A stretch of 55,491 bases of DNA from a virus, in the IMG/VR virus record IMGVR_UViG_3300021964_004668, positions 1 through 55,491 of that record. One strand, 5' to 3'. Of this stretch, positions 39,655 to 47,126 are shown piece by piece. Position 1 is the first letter of the stretch. Every line of letters starts with the position of its first letter. The position numbers and the translations under genes are program-made. The notes below the pieces were generated by a model. That model made no database searches and was not told the origin of the DNA. It was given only the letters and a program-made list of their open reading frames with translations.

Positions 39655-40023
39655 ATGATGAAACTCACTAAAGACAATGTGACGGTGTATGCCGCCCAAA
39701 ACTATCACAATCCTAGATGCATTGATAGTGAAGAGTTTTTTGAAGACCTAAAGAAGTTCAAGTACGTCAAACGATTACTCAATCGTTATCGTGATACTGG
39801 CGTACTTTCAGAACGTCTCATCCTCAATCATCTTATCGTAATATTTAATGTGTTCGGTTACGAGGCAGGACTAAACATCCTTGAACTCAAGATCGAACTT
39901 GAACACTGGGGTACATTGAAACCCTTTCTAATATTTCTCAGCGCAATCAAGAACACCGAATATACCAACATTGAGATGGATAATTTGGTAATTGAACGAC
40001 TGCGTGAGATCAAAAATGTATAA
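39655..40023 (+). CDS. Conserved T4-like late hypothetical protein
   Basis: The 122-residue product (MMKLTKDNVTVYAAQNYHNP ...) contains FKYVKRLLNRYRDTGVLSERLILNHLIVIFNVFG, a helical segment I recognise from a small protein conserved in T4-like marine phages next to the gene that follows. No activity is assigned. A second ATG lies one codon in (39658). Confidence 0.72.
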   Translation: MMKLTKDNVTVYAAQNYHNPRCIDSEEFFEDLKKFKYVKRLLNRYRDTGVLSERLILNHLIVIFNVFGYEAGLNILELKIELEHWGTLKPFLIFLSAIKNTEYTNIEMDNLVIERLREIKNV

Positions 40024-40026
40024 ATA
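40019..40026 (+). promoter_or_regulatory. T4-type late promoter box, leaderless position
   Basis: TATAAATA overlaps the end of the preceding gene and ends exactly five bases before ATG 40032, predicting a leaderless late mRNA. Confidence 0.65.
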
Positions 40027-40031
40027 GACTT

Positions 40032-40631
40032 ATGGGATTACTCAAATCAGCAGCAGACCTCGTCTATACGATCCGGTTCTTGAAACTGTTAGTGACTCCG
40101 TTTACGGACACTGAAGCATACAAGGCAGGTATTGTAGATGAAGACGGGAAGAAACGCAAGGACTTCAATACGAATAGTACTGATGACCGTGAAGCGTATC
40201 GCAGCCATTACACTCCATTCCACCGTCTGGTATTCAACCTCAAACGACTCATGGCAAAGGTGCCTGGCGGACAGTCAGTGGTCGCACGATATGGTGCAGC
40301 ACTCGCACTGATCAAAGAGAATGGTCAACTATCAAATTCTAAACTCATGCAGATCCACAAAGAGACAGGCATAGACATCCTTGATGTACTCGCAGAAGAC
40401 TCTCAATGGTTTATGTTGGAAGACAAACAACTAGGGCCAGGCGTCTATCGATTCAAACACGATACCATCACTATAGACTGTGAAGACATAGTGAAGAAAG
40501 ATGACAGGGTACGAGTCTTTGAAAGTGACTCAAGTCCAGTTCATGAAGTTTTAGGTATTGATATATACAAGGGAATGCACCTGAACTCTAAACAGTGGGT
40601 ATACTTCTCATCAGGAGAGATTACGCGATGA
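40032..40631 (+). CDS. Conserved T4-like late hypothetical protein
   Basis: The 199-residue product begins MGLLKSAADLVYTIRFLKLL and includes VTPFTDTEAYKAGIVDEDGK, a segment known from a late protein of T4-like marine phages. It has a central helical part and a C-terminal beta part ending MHLNSKQWVYFSSGEITR. Possibly virion-associated. No enzymatic motif is evident. The stop overlaps the next start. Confidence 0.68.
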   Translation: MGLLKSAADLVYTIRFLKLLVTPFTDTEAYKAGIVDEDGKKRKDFNTNSTDDREAYRSHYTPFHRLVFNLKRLMAKVPGGQSVVARYGAALALIKENGQLSNSKLMQIHKETGIDILDVLAEDSQWFMLEDKQLGPGVYRFKHDTITIDCEDIVKKDDRVRVFESDSSPVHEVLGIDIYKGMHLNSKQWVYFSSGEITR

Positions 40632-40813
40632 AGGGATTCAAACAGTTCAGCGAAGAGATGACTGCCACAGGTGCAGTCGCTGGGGCAGGGGACGATAGTG
40701 AAACCGTACCAGTATATCTTGGCAAGAAGAAAAAGAAACGAGATGAGAGACCAGATGTCTTGAAACGTTTTATAAGTAAACAAGAAGAATCGAAAAAATA
40801 CTGGAGTAAGTAG
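40628..40813 (+). CDS. Small late protein with capsid-targeting-like start
   Basis: The 61-residue product begins MKGFKQFSEEMTATG, close to the T4 capsid-targeting pattern MKTYQEFIAE, followed by a small basic domain (YLGKKKKKRDERPDVLKRFI). It is a good candidate for an internal head protein. ATG 40628 overlaps the preceding stop (ATGA); the earlier start at 40595 has no support. Confidence 0.55.
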   Translation: MKGFKQFSEEMTATGAVAGAGDDSETVPVYLGKKKKKRDERPDVLKRFISKQEESKKYWSK

Positions 40814-41398
40814 ATGGAATTCATTATAGACCAATTGATGACATGGTGGCAGTTCACCCTCGCAGGTGTGTTGATCATCATAGGATGGATCATTAACCTA
40901 TTCGGTGTTGATCAGGATGAACCACTGGTTGGTCTAGAGTTTAATGAGATGCCTCACATGAAACCCATTACAATCGAAACGGCAGGTAAAGGGTTCTGGG
41001 GTGCGATCAAGATTTGGCTTCTGGGTGTACGCACATGGGAGATTGCCAAAGACTGGAACTTCTCTCTAGACGGTGAGAAGTATGTCATCCCCAAAGGGTT
41101 CGTCTTTGACGGTGCCTCTGTTCCTAAGTTCCTTGCTTCATGGTTATCACCGACTGGTGTACTACTCGTAGGTGGTCTGGTTCATGACTATGTCTACAAG
41201 TACACTGTCCTACTCAAGAAGGGTAAGAAAAAGACCACAGACCCCATGACACAGAAAGAAGCAGATGCACTGTTCCGTGACATCGGTATTGAACAGAATG
41301 GATTTCATTTCCTGAACAAACTGGCATACTGGGCACTACGCATCGGTGGGTTTGTTGCATGGAATGGACACAGAAAAGTAGGATCAAAGGCAATCTAA
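40814..41398 (+). CDS. DUF1353 membrane-associated protein
   Basis: The 194-residue product has an N-terminal membrane helix (QFTLAGVLIIIGWIINLFG) and a DUF1353 domain: KYVIPKGFVFDGASVPKFLA and LVGGLVHDYVYKYTVL match its two signatures. DUF1353 proteins are frequent in phages near lysis and tail genes; the role is not settled. It directly follows the small targeting-like gene and precedes the spanin-like pair, so an envelope role is plausible. Confidence 0.75.
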   Translation: MEFIIDQLMTWWQFTLAGVLIIIGWIINLFGVDQDEPLVGLEFNEMPHMKPITIETAGKGFWGAIKIWLLGVRTWEIAKDWNFSLDGEKYVIPKGFVFDGASVPKFLASWLSPTGVLLVGGLVHDYVYKYTVLLKKGKKKTTDPMTQKEADALFRDIGIEQNGFHFLNKLAYWALRIGGFVAWNGHRKVGSKAI

Positions 41399-41559
41399 TG
41401 GACTTTATCAAAGCAAGACTCAAAGAACGAACCTCACTTGATGGTGTGGTTCTTATCGCTGCGGGAGTTATCTTCCTAGTGTTCAAACCTTTCGCTTCTA
41501 TTGCTGCATATGCTGCTATCGCATATGGTGGTTGGACTATCTACAAGAAAGAAGACTAA
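41398..41559 (+). CDS. Small hydrophobic membrane protein
   Basis: The 53-residue product is almost one hydrophobic hairpin (LDGVVLIAAGVIFLVFKPFA, SIAAYAAIAYGGWTIYKKED). Its position just before a spanin-like pair makes a holin or antiholin role conceivable, but holins are not identifiable by sequence. ATG overlaps the preceding stop. Confidence 0.6.
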   Translation: MDFIKARLKERTSLDGVVLIAAGVIFLVFKPFASIAAYAAIAYGGWTIYKKED

Positions 41560-41963
41560 TGATTAAGGTCTATGTGTTCATTGCCATATTTGGTCTACTG
41601 AGTACGGTAGTGTTTGGTGTATATCGTGAGTATAACGATATGAAAGATCGTATCGAAACTCTGCGCGAAAACAATGTGAAACTCAAACTTGTCGCAGAAG
41701 AGAACCAGAAGGCGCTGGAGGAAGCGCAACTCTTTGCACAAGAGATGACTGAACGCAACCAAGAACTACAGATTGGTTTACAAGAAGCGGAAGTCTATAC
41801 GGACAAATTGCGAGGCAAATTGCAGAGACATGACCTCACGCTACTCAGTCTACAGAAGCCTGGACTGATTGAAAAGAGAGTTAATAATGCTACAAAGAAG
41901 GTATGGAATGAAATCGAAACTATCACCGGCGCTGCTGCTACTTCTGCTTCTACCAGTAATTAG
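41559..41963 (+). CDS. Putative i-spanin (Rz-like)
   Basis: The 134-residue product has an N-terminal membrane anchor (VYVFIAIFGLLSTVVFGVY) and a long periplasmic coiled coil (KLKLVAEENQKALEEAQLFA, ERNQELQIGLQEAEVYTDKL), the layout of inner-membrane spanins. The next gene starts inside its 3' end in another frame and encodes a lipoprotein, exactly the Rz/Rz1 pattern. Spanins fuse inner and outer membranes at lysis of Gram-negative hosts. Spanins vary so much that only the layout supports this call. Confidence 0.6.
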   Translation: MIKVYVFIAIFGLLSTVVFGVYREYNDMKDRIETLRENNVKLKLVAEENQKALEEAQLFAQEMTERNQELQIGLQEAEVYTDKLRGKLQRHDLTLLSLQKPGLIEKRVNNATKKVWNEIETITGAAATSASTSN

Positions 41964-42312
41964 TGGGTGTTCACTGATTGGTAGACAACCACCGGAACCA
42001 GAGGTTGTTGTCAAGACGAAGGTTATCGAAAAAAAGATACCTCTACAGGTTGCCCCTAAGCCGGTTTCTCTCAATCACCCCAGAATTTACGTGGTGACCG
42101 AGAAGAACTGGGAAGATTTCATAGAGACCTACAAGAAAGATAACGGTCAGGAATGGGTATTCTATGCATTCAGCGTAAGATCATACGAAACTCTTGCACT
42201 AAATATCGCTGAGATACGACGATATCTAGAGCAACAGAATGCCATCATAGCCTACTACGAAGGCGCTATCCAACGCAAACCCAAAGAAGAAGAAATCTCA
42301 GAAAAAGATTGA
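41908..42312 (+). CDS. Putative o-spanin lipoprotein (Rz1-like)
   Basis: The 134-residue product has a lipoprotein signal (SPALLLLLLLPVISGCS, perfect lipobox ISGC) and a proline-rich mature start (GRQPPEPEVVVKTKVIEKKI), then a helical C-terminal half. It overlaps the i-spanin-like gene by 56 bases out of frame. ATG 41908 gives the standard signal peptide; ATG 41869 adds 13 basic residues. Together the pair would bridge inner and outer membrane. Its stop TGA is inside the -35 box of the nrdA promoter. Confidence 0.6.
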   Translation: MKSKLSPALLLLLLLPVISGCSLIGRQPPEPEVVVKTKVIEKKIPLQVAPKPVSLNHPRIYVVTEKNWEDFIETYKKDNGQEWVFYAFSVRSYETLALNIAEIRRYLEQQNAIIAYYEGAIQRKPKEEEISEKD

Positions 42313-42337
42313 CTTTCTTCTCGTCAAGAGGTATAAT
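42309..42337 (+). promoter_or_regulatory. Sigma70-like promoter for nrdA
   Basis: TTGACT (42309-42314), 17 bases, TATAAT (42332-42337). The stop codon of the preceding gene (42310-42312) is inside the -35 box. It predicts a leader of about 65 bases to ATG 42409. Confidence 0.8.
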
Positions 42338-42355
42338 ACCTGATCTAAAAACTAC

Positions 42356-42380
42356 GAGGGTGATATATATTATTACCCTC
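42356..42380 (+). promoter_or_regulatory. Hairpin in the nrdA leader
   Basis: GAGGGTGATA (42356-42365) pairs with TATTACCCTC (42371-42380) around TATAT: 10 bp with one G-U pair. It sits in the untranslated leader about 30 bases before the ATG and could affect nrdA translation or mRNA stability. Confidence 0.55.
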
Positions 42381-42408
42381 CGATAAACTACACACCATGG
42401 AAAAATAG

Positions 42409-44394
42409 ATGCCCGTCAAAATTGATAAAAAGAAAGATAGTCTCCTCGCTGAATACGCAGTAGGAATGTTACAAGACTTTTATTTACGTGATTATGAGAA
42501 GAGTCCTCAAGAGGGATTCAAAAGGGCATCAGAAGCATGGTCTAAGTATCGGGGTCAAATGGACGAAGATCTTGCACAGAGGTTGTACGATTATGTGTCT
42601 AATAAGTGGTTCATGTTCGCGTCTCCGGTTCTATCCAATGCTCCGAATGGCACCAAGAAAGACAAGGGAATGCCTATCTCTTGCTTCCTCACTTATGTGC
42701 CAGATACGCTGGAAGGTCTTATCGACCATTCTTCTGAGTTACGTTGGCTTAGTGTATATGGTGGCGGCGTTGGAGGTCATTGGAGTGATGTGCGTACCGT
42801 GTCAGACATTGCGCCAGGCCCTATACCCTTCCTACACACAGTAGATGCTGACATGATTGCGTATCGTCAGGGGAAGACTCGCAAGGGTTCCTACGCTGCG
42901 TACATGGATATCCACCATCCAGACATCATTGAGTTCATGAACATGCGTATCCCCACGGGTGATGTGCAACGTAAGGCATTGAACCTACATAATGCACTCA
43001 ACATTACCGACGAGTTCATGGAAGCGGTGGTCAACAACACTGAGTTTGATCTGCGTGATCCCAAAGACGGTGCTGTAAAGGAAACCGTCAATGCTCGTAA
43101 ACTGTGGGAGCGTATCCTTGAGATTCGATTCCGTACAGGCGAACCCTACCTAAACTTCATTGATACTGCAAATGCATCTTTACCACAGTCGTTGAAAGAT
43201 CGTGGATTGAAGATTCATGGATCTAATCTATGTAATGAGATTCATCTACCGACAAGCGCGGATCGTACTGCGGTATGTTGTTTGTCAAGTCTAAACTTGG
43301 AGTACTACGATGAGTGGAAAGATACGAGTATTATTCGTGATCTCATTACTATGCTTGACAACGTCTTGCAGTTCTTTATCGATGAAGCCCCAGATACAAT
43401 TCAACGAGCAAAATATAGTGCAGAGCGCGAACGATCTATCGGACTTGGGGCGATGGGATTCCACAGCCTACTTCAGAAGCACGGCGTTGCATGGGAGTCT
43501 GAGGCTGCGAAGGAAATCAATCAAGTTGTCTTTCGACATATCAAAGAAGAAGCCGACAAACAAACTAAACTTCTCGCCGAACAAAGAGGAGAATATCCTG
43601 ATGGAGTGGGAACTGGCAGACGCAATGCACACTTGCTCGCTATCGCCCCGAATGCGTCCAGTGGTGTTATCCTGTCCACCTCTCCGTCTATCGAACCCCT
43701 CAAGGCAAATGCGTACACACATAGGACACGCGCCGGATCTTTCCTTGTAAAGAATAAATATCTAACCCAGCTCTTAGATGAGAAGGGTCAAAACAACGAA
43801 TCTACTTGGACATCAATCATTACCAAGAAAGGTTCGGTACAACACCTTCCTTTCCTCACCGAAGGAGAGAAGGCAGTCTTCAAGACAGCAGATGAACTTG
43901 ATCAAAACTGGGTGGTTACTCACGCAGCGGAACGTCAACCGTTTATCTGTCAGGGACAGTCAGTGAACCTGTTCTTCCCTGCTGGGGCTGAGAAGTCATA
44001 TGTCAACAAGGTGCATCTGAAAGCATGGAAGGAAGGACTCAAGGGTCTATACTACTTGCGTACAGAGGCAAAACAAAGAGCAGAGAACGTATCCGAGAAA
44101 GTAGAACGTGTCGCACTCCAAGGTGATACTCGTACTATAATCTATGGAAAGGACGATTGCCCATACTGCGCTATGGCAAAGGAAGAGTTGACACTGAGAG
44201 GAATCCCGTTTGACTACATTGATCTGAAAGAAATCGGAAAGACTGCTGCCGAGGTCACAGGTCGTAAAGTCAAGACCGTACCACAGATTTACCTAGAAGG
44301 TGAGTATGTGGGTGGTTGGGATGAATTGATGGAACACTTGAACGAAAACCATGAAACTGAAGATGGCGATGAATGCATCGCCTGTGAGGGGTAA
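42409..44394 (+). CDS. nrdA: Ribonucleotide reductase large subunit with built-in glutaredoxin domain
   Basis: The 661-residue product is a class Ia NrdA without the N-terminal ATP cone. It opens directly in the core (LLAEYAVGMLQDFYL). Active-site cysteines are seen in PISCFLTYVPDTLEG, GSNLCNEIHLPTS (with the Asn and Glu of the radical site) and AVCCLSSLNLEY. After about residue 573 a glutaredoxin domain follows (IIYGKDDCPYCAMAKEEL, CPYC at 584-587; VKTVPQIYLEG). The protein then ends with the mobile redox tail ECIACEG (Cys656, Cys659). So the reductant seems to be built in between core and tail. The enzyme makes dNDPs with NrdB. Confidence 0.96.
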   Translation: MPVKIDKKKDSLLAEYAVGMLQDFYLRDYEKSPQEGFKRASEAWSKYRGQMDEDLAQRLYDYVSNKWFMFASPVLSNAPNGTKKDKGMPISCFLTYVPDTLEGLIDHSSELRWLSVYGGGVGGHWSDVRTVSDIAPGPIPFLHTVDADMIAYRQGKTRKGSYAAYMDIHHPDIIEFMNMRIPTGDVQRKALNLHNALNITDEFMEAVVNNTEFDLRDPKDGAVKETVNARKLWERILEIRFRTGEPYLNFIDTANASLPQSLKDRGLKIHGSNLCNEIHLPTSADRTAVCCLSSLNLEYYDEWKDTSIIRDLITMLDNVLQFFIDEAPDTIQRAKYSAERERSIGLGAMGFHSLLQKHGVAWESEAAKEINQVVFRHIKEEADKQTKLLAEQRGEYPDGVGTGRRNAHLLAIAPNASSGVILSTSPSIEPLKANAYTHRTRAGSFLVKNKYLTQLLDEKGQNNESTWTSIITKKGSVQHLPFLTEGEKAVFKTADELDQNWVVTHAAERQPFICQGQSVNLFFPAGAEKSYVNKVHLKAWKEGLKGLYYLRTEAKQRAENVSEKVERVALQGDTRTIIYGKDDCPYCAMAKEELTLRGIPFDYIDLKEIGKTAAEVTGRKVKTVPQIYLEGEYVGGWDELMEHLNENHETEDGDECIACEG

Positions 44395-44401
44395 AAAATA
44401 G

Positions 44402-45373
44402 ATGGCGTTACTAGAGTTCAGTAAAACTTACAAACCGTTCTTATATCCTTGGGCGGTAGAACTAGTAAAGAAACATGAAGAGGTTCACTGGGTAGAGGAT
44501 GAGGCAGAACTGTCTGAGGATATCCAAGACTGGCGAACCAAACTGACCGAAGAAGAGAAAGAGTTTATCACCCAAGTATTGAGGCTGTTCACTCAGTCTG
44601 ACGTACAGGTCGGTGAGAACTATCACGAGTTGTTGATTCCTCGTTTCAAAAACAACGAAGTCCGTAATATGTTGTCCTCGTTTGCAAACCGTGAGGGTGT
44701 ACACCAACGTGCCTATGCATTGTTGAATGATACCTTGGGTCTGCCTGATGAAGAACACCATGCATTCCTTGAGTACAAGGAGATGGCTGACAAGATCGAC
44801 TTTATGAAAGAGGGAGACATCAATAACCTGACTGGTCTGGCACTGGTGTTGGCACAGTCTGTGTTCAACGAGGGTATGTCTCTGTTCGCATCGTTTGTCA
44901 TGCTACTGAACTTCCAACGGTTCGGTAAGATGAAGGGTATGGGTACGATTGTTGAGTGGTCTATTCGAGACGAGACTCTACATGTACAGGGGAACGCAAA
45001 GTTGTTCCGCGAGTTCTGTGAAGAACGTCCCCGTGTCGTGAACGATGAGTTGAAGTCTAAGATCTATCAGATGGCCAAGAATGCTGTCAAGTTAGAAGAT
45101 CGATTTATCACACTGGCATACAAATCGGGTGAGATCGAAGGTCTACCGGAGGCAGATGTAAAACAATACATCCGTCATATTGCAGACCGTAGACTCCTCC
45201 AACTTGGTTTGAAACCAAAGTTTGGTGTCAAGGACAATCCACTGCCGTGGTTGGACTGGGTATTGAATGGTGCATCCCACGACAACTTCTTTGAGAAACG
45301 TGTTACTGAGTATTCCGTTAACGGTATGGAAGGTGACTGGGGATGGGATGCTGACGAAGCCACTGCGGCATGA
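44402..45373 (+). CDS. nrdB: Ribonucleotide reductase small subunit
   Basis: The 323-residue product is an R2 protein. The carboxylate/His diiron ligands are visible: Asp in LFTQSDVQVGENYH, Glu and His in NREGVHQRAYALL (with the radical Tyr at the +7 position of E. coli numbering), Glu in VFNEGMSLFASF, Glu and His in RDETLHVQG. It houses the tyrosyl radical passed to NrdA. It lies seven bases after nrdA. The C-terminus (WGWDADEATAA) differs from the usual NrdA-binding tail, though aromatic/acidic residues are kept. Confidence 0.96.
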   Translation: MALLEFSKTYKPFLYPWAVELVKKHEEVHWVEDEAELSEDIQDWRTKLTEEEKEFITQVLRLFTQSDVQVGENYHELLIPRFKNNEVRNMLSSFANREGVHQRAYALLNDTLGLPDEEHHAFLEYKEMADKIDFMKEGDINNLTGLALVLAQSVFNEGMSLFASFVMLLNFQRFGKMKGMGTIVEWSIRDETLHVQGNAKLFREFCEERPRVVNDELKSKIYQMAKNAVKLEDRFITLAYKSGEIEGLPEADVKQYIRHIADRRLLQLGLKPKFGVKDNPLPWLDWVLNGASHDNFFEKRVTEYSVNGMEGDWGWDADEATAA

Positions 45374-45504
45374 TAGAAGATGACGAACTCCCCATCTTCA
45401 TCTTAGAATGTAATCTATGTGAAAGTGAAGTTGAGGTGATAGTCAAGGACAGTGAGGAGGAACCCCAATACTGTCCTATGTGTGGAGTCTCCATACAAGA
45501 CTAG
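45370..45504 (+). CDS. Small zinc-ribbon protein
   Basis: The ATG overlaps the nrdB stop (ATGA) and opens 44 codons. The product has two CxxC knuckles, LECNLCESEVEV and YCPMCGVSIQD, 18 residues apart, a minimal zinc ribbon. The rest is acidic. It may bind nucleic acid or a protein partner. It is real by its motif and packing, but the role is unknown. Confidence 0.68.
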   Translation: MIEDDELPIFILECNLCESEVEVIVKDSEEEPQYCPMCGVSIQD

Positions 45505-45517
45505 CATATATACCTTT

Positions 45518-45922
45518 ATGTGGATATATGAAGGTAAGGAGTTTGAACCAGAAGACGGATTCTTGGAGCAATACCAAGGATTCGTCTACTGCTTGACGGA
45601 GTTAAGCACTGGTAAAAAGTATATTGGTAAGAAGTTCTTCTGGAAACCCAAGATACTCCCTGTTACGAAAACAAGAAAAAGACGCAAACGAACACGAGTC
45701 CAATCGGACTGGCGTGACTACTATGGTTCCTCAGAACAGGTAAAAACTCTCGTAGAAGGGGGTCAGGAGTTCCATAGAGAGGTTCTCCGGTTGTGTCATA
45801 CTAAAGGTGAGTGTTCGTATTACGAAGCAAAACTACAGTTCCAATACGATGTTCTGTTGAGTGATGAATACTACAATGAGTTTATAGGCTGCAAGATTCA
45901 TGCAAAACATATTAGATCGTAA
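45518..45922 (+). CDS. GIY-YIG-like endonuclease domain protein
   Basis: The 134-residue product has GFVYCLTELSTGKKYIGKKF, a GIY-YIG-type pair of strands, followed by a basic insert (KTRKRRKRTRVQSDWRDYYG). A downstream helix carries the family's Glu (SYYEAKLQFQYDVL). Marine T4-like phages often carry such a stand-alone domain; homing or repair nuclease roles are possible. The bases before its ATG read CATATATA then CCTTT, a weak late-like box at the leaderless distance. Frame open from 45452; ATG 45518 is the better start. It overlaps the next gene by 23 bases. Confidence 0.6.
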   Translation: MWIYEGKEFEPEDGFLEQYQGFVYCLTELSTGKKYIGKKFFWKPKILPVTKTRKRRKRTRVQSDWRDYYGSSEQVKTLVEGGQEFHREVLRLCHTKGECSYYEAKLQFQYDVLLSDEYYNEFIGCKIHAKHIRS

Positions 45923-47126
45923 CCTTATATGTGAAATATTTGCCGGTGAGGATATCGACACTCACATAAACCAGATGAAGTGGCGACTATTTGATGCGGG
46001 TGCGAAGAAGGGTGACCTTGTTACGATATCGATCATGGGAGTCAATGTCAAACATGTTGGTGCAATACTTGCATGTGCTGAGATGGGACTGAGAGTATTC
46101 ATTCTAGACAGTCCCGCTACCAAGGAGTCTCTGCCCTTTACCAAACTTGCACTCCACGGCCCATCCGATTACTATATTTACAGTTCTGCCGAAGACACCA
46201 CCAAAATCTATAACGGTCTACATGACGAGATGATGAGGCGATACGGCGGAGTCAGTATTGATGCTGAGTCTCCTACGCAACACAAGTTCTTCCAAGCAGC
46301 ACCCGTATACGAAGACGATCCTTTTCTAGTCAGTTCCACATCAGGAACGACTGGGCCATCCAAACCAGTCACATTCTCTCACAAAGAGGTTGTTGGTATT
46401 GCGAAAAGAAATATAAAGATATTTGGATTCACTCGACACTCGCGAGTGATTCACTCTAGGAATCTACATCACGCTTCTGCCATGCTCACCTCACTATTAC
46501 CCAGTCTTATGGTAACGAGTGTTCGTCAAGCTTCAATCCACAACCACCACACCTTTTCAATTGGTCACGACAATTCCCATGACGAATCAATATCCTATCT
46601 AAGAGGGTTACAAGGGATATATGAGTTGGGTGCTAGTCACATTATGATACCAAACAAGAGTACACTATACGACTTCCTCAGCTCATTCTCTGGGCCTTTC
46701 CGAAAAACACTAAATATCAATATGTCGGGGTTTGTATTGGACGAAGAGTTTGTTGAACTAGCAAAGAAATATAACGTGGCATTTCAGTCTCACTATGGCA
46801 GTATCGACACCGCCATTCCTTTATTGGTAAACTATGTAAATGCTAATACTAAAATACTTCCCAATAGTCTTGGCGTATTACCGGATAACTTCTATAGGAC
46901 TACGCTGAAGTATGGTCAGATGATGGTAGAACACGAGTGGTGGGACAATCCTCGTTACATAGATGACGATATCTCATTTGTAGATGGACAATACATACTA
47001 AATAGGCAAAGAGAACCACAGATAGATATACCGGCCGGTTTTGACATAACTCCATTCTTTCAGGATACAAAGATCAATTACGAACAGTTAAGGGGGCATT
47101 TGAGTGTTATTAGTAAACGGGTGTAG
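45900..47126 (+). CDS. ANL-family adenylating enzyme, N-terminal domain only
   Basis: The 408-residue product carries the adenylate-forming motif A3, VSSTSGTTGPSKPVTFSHKE near residue 142. It also has an early AGAKKGDLVTISIMGVNVKH region, a YGSID-type A5 motif (FQSHYGSIDTAIP) and a diverged A7/A8 region (DDDISFVDGQYILNRQREPQ). It is about 100-130 residues shorter than a full acyl-CoA or amino-acid ligase and lacks the C-terminal lid with the catalytic Lys. It could activate a carboxylate as AMP ester, perhaps with a partner supplying the lid. It is first in a three-gene cassette with an SGNH hydrolase and a second ANL-like protein. Confidence 0.75.
   Translation: MQNILDRNLICEIFAGEDIDTHINQMKWRLFDAGAKKGDLVTISIMGVNVKHVGAILACAEMGLRVFILDSPATKESLPFTKLALHGPSDYYIYSSAEDTTKIYNGLHDEMMRRYGGVSIDAESPTQHKFFQAAPVYEDDPFLVSSTSGTTGPSKPVTFSHKEVVGIAKRNIKIFGFTRHSRVIHSRNLHHASAMLTSLLPSLMVTSVRQASIHNHHTFSIGHDNSHDESISYLRGLQGIYELGASHIMIPNKSTLYDFLSSFSGPFRKTLNINMSGFVLDEEFVELAKKYNVAFQSHYGSIDTAIPLLVNYVNANTKILPNSLGVLPDNFYRTTLKYGQMMVEHEWWDNPRYIDDDISFVDGQYILNRQREPQIDIPAGFDITPFFQDTKINYEQLRGHLSVISKRV

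Noticed and set aside
28708-40813. A toxin-antitoxin or defence island in the late cluster
   Set aside because: The small genes match late virion-associated proteins with targeting-like starts; no toxin, antitoxin or known defence motif was seen.
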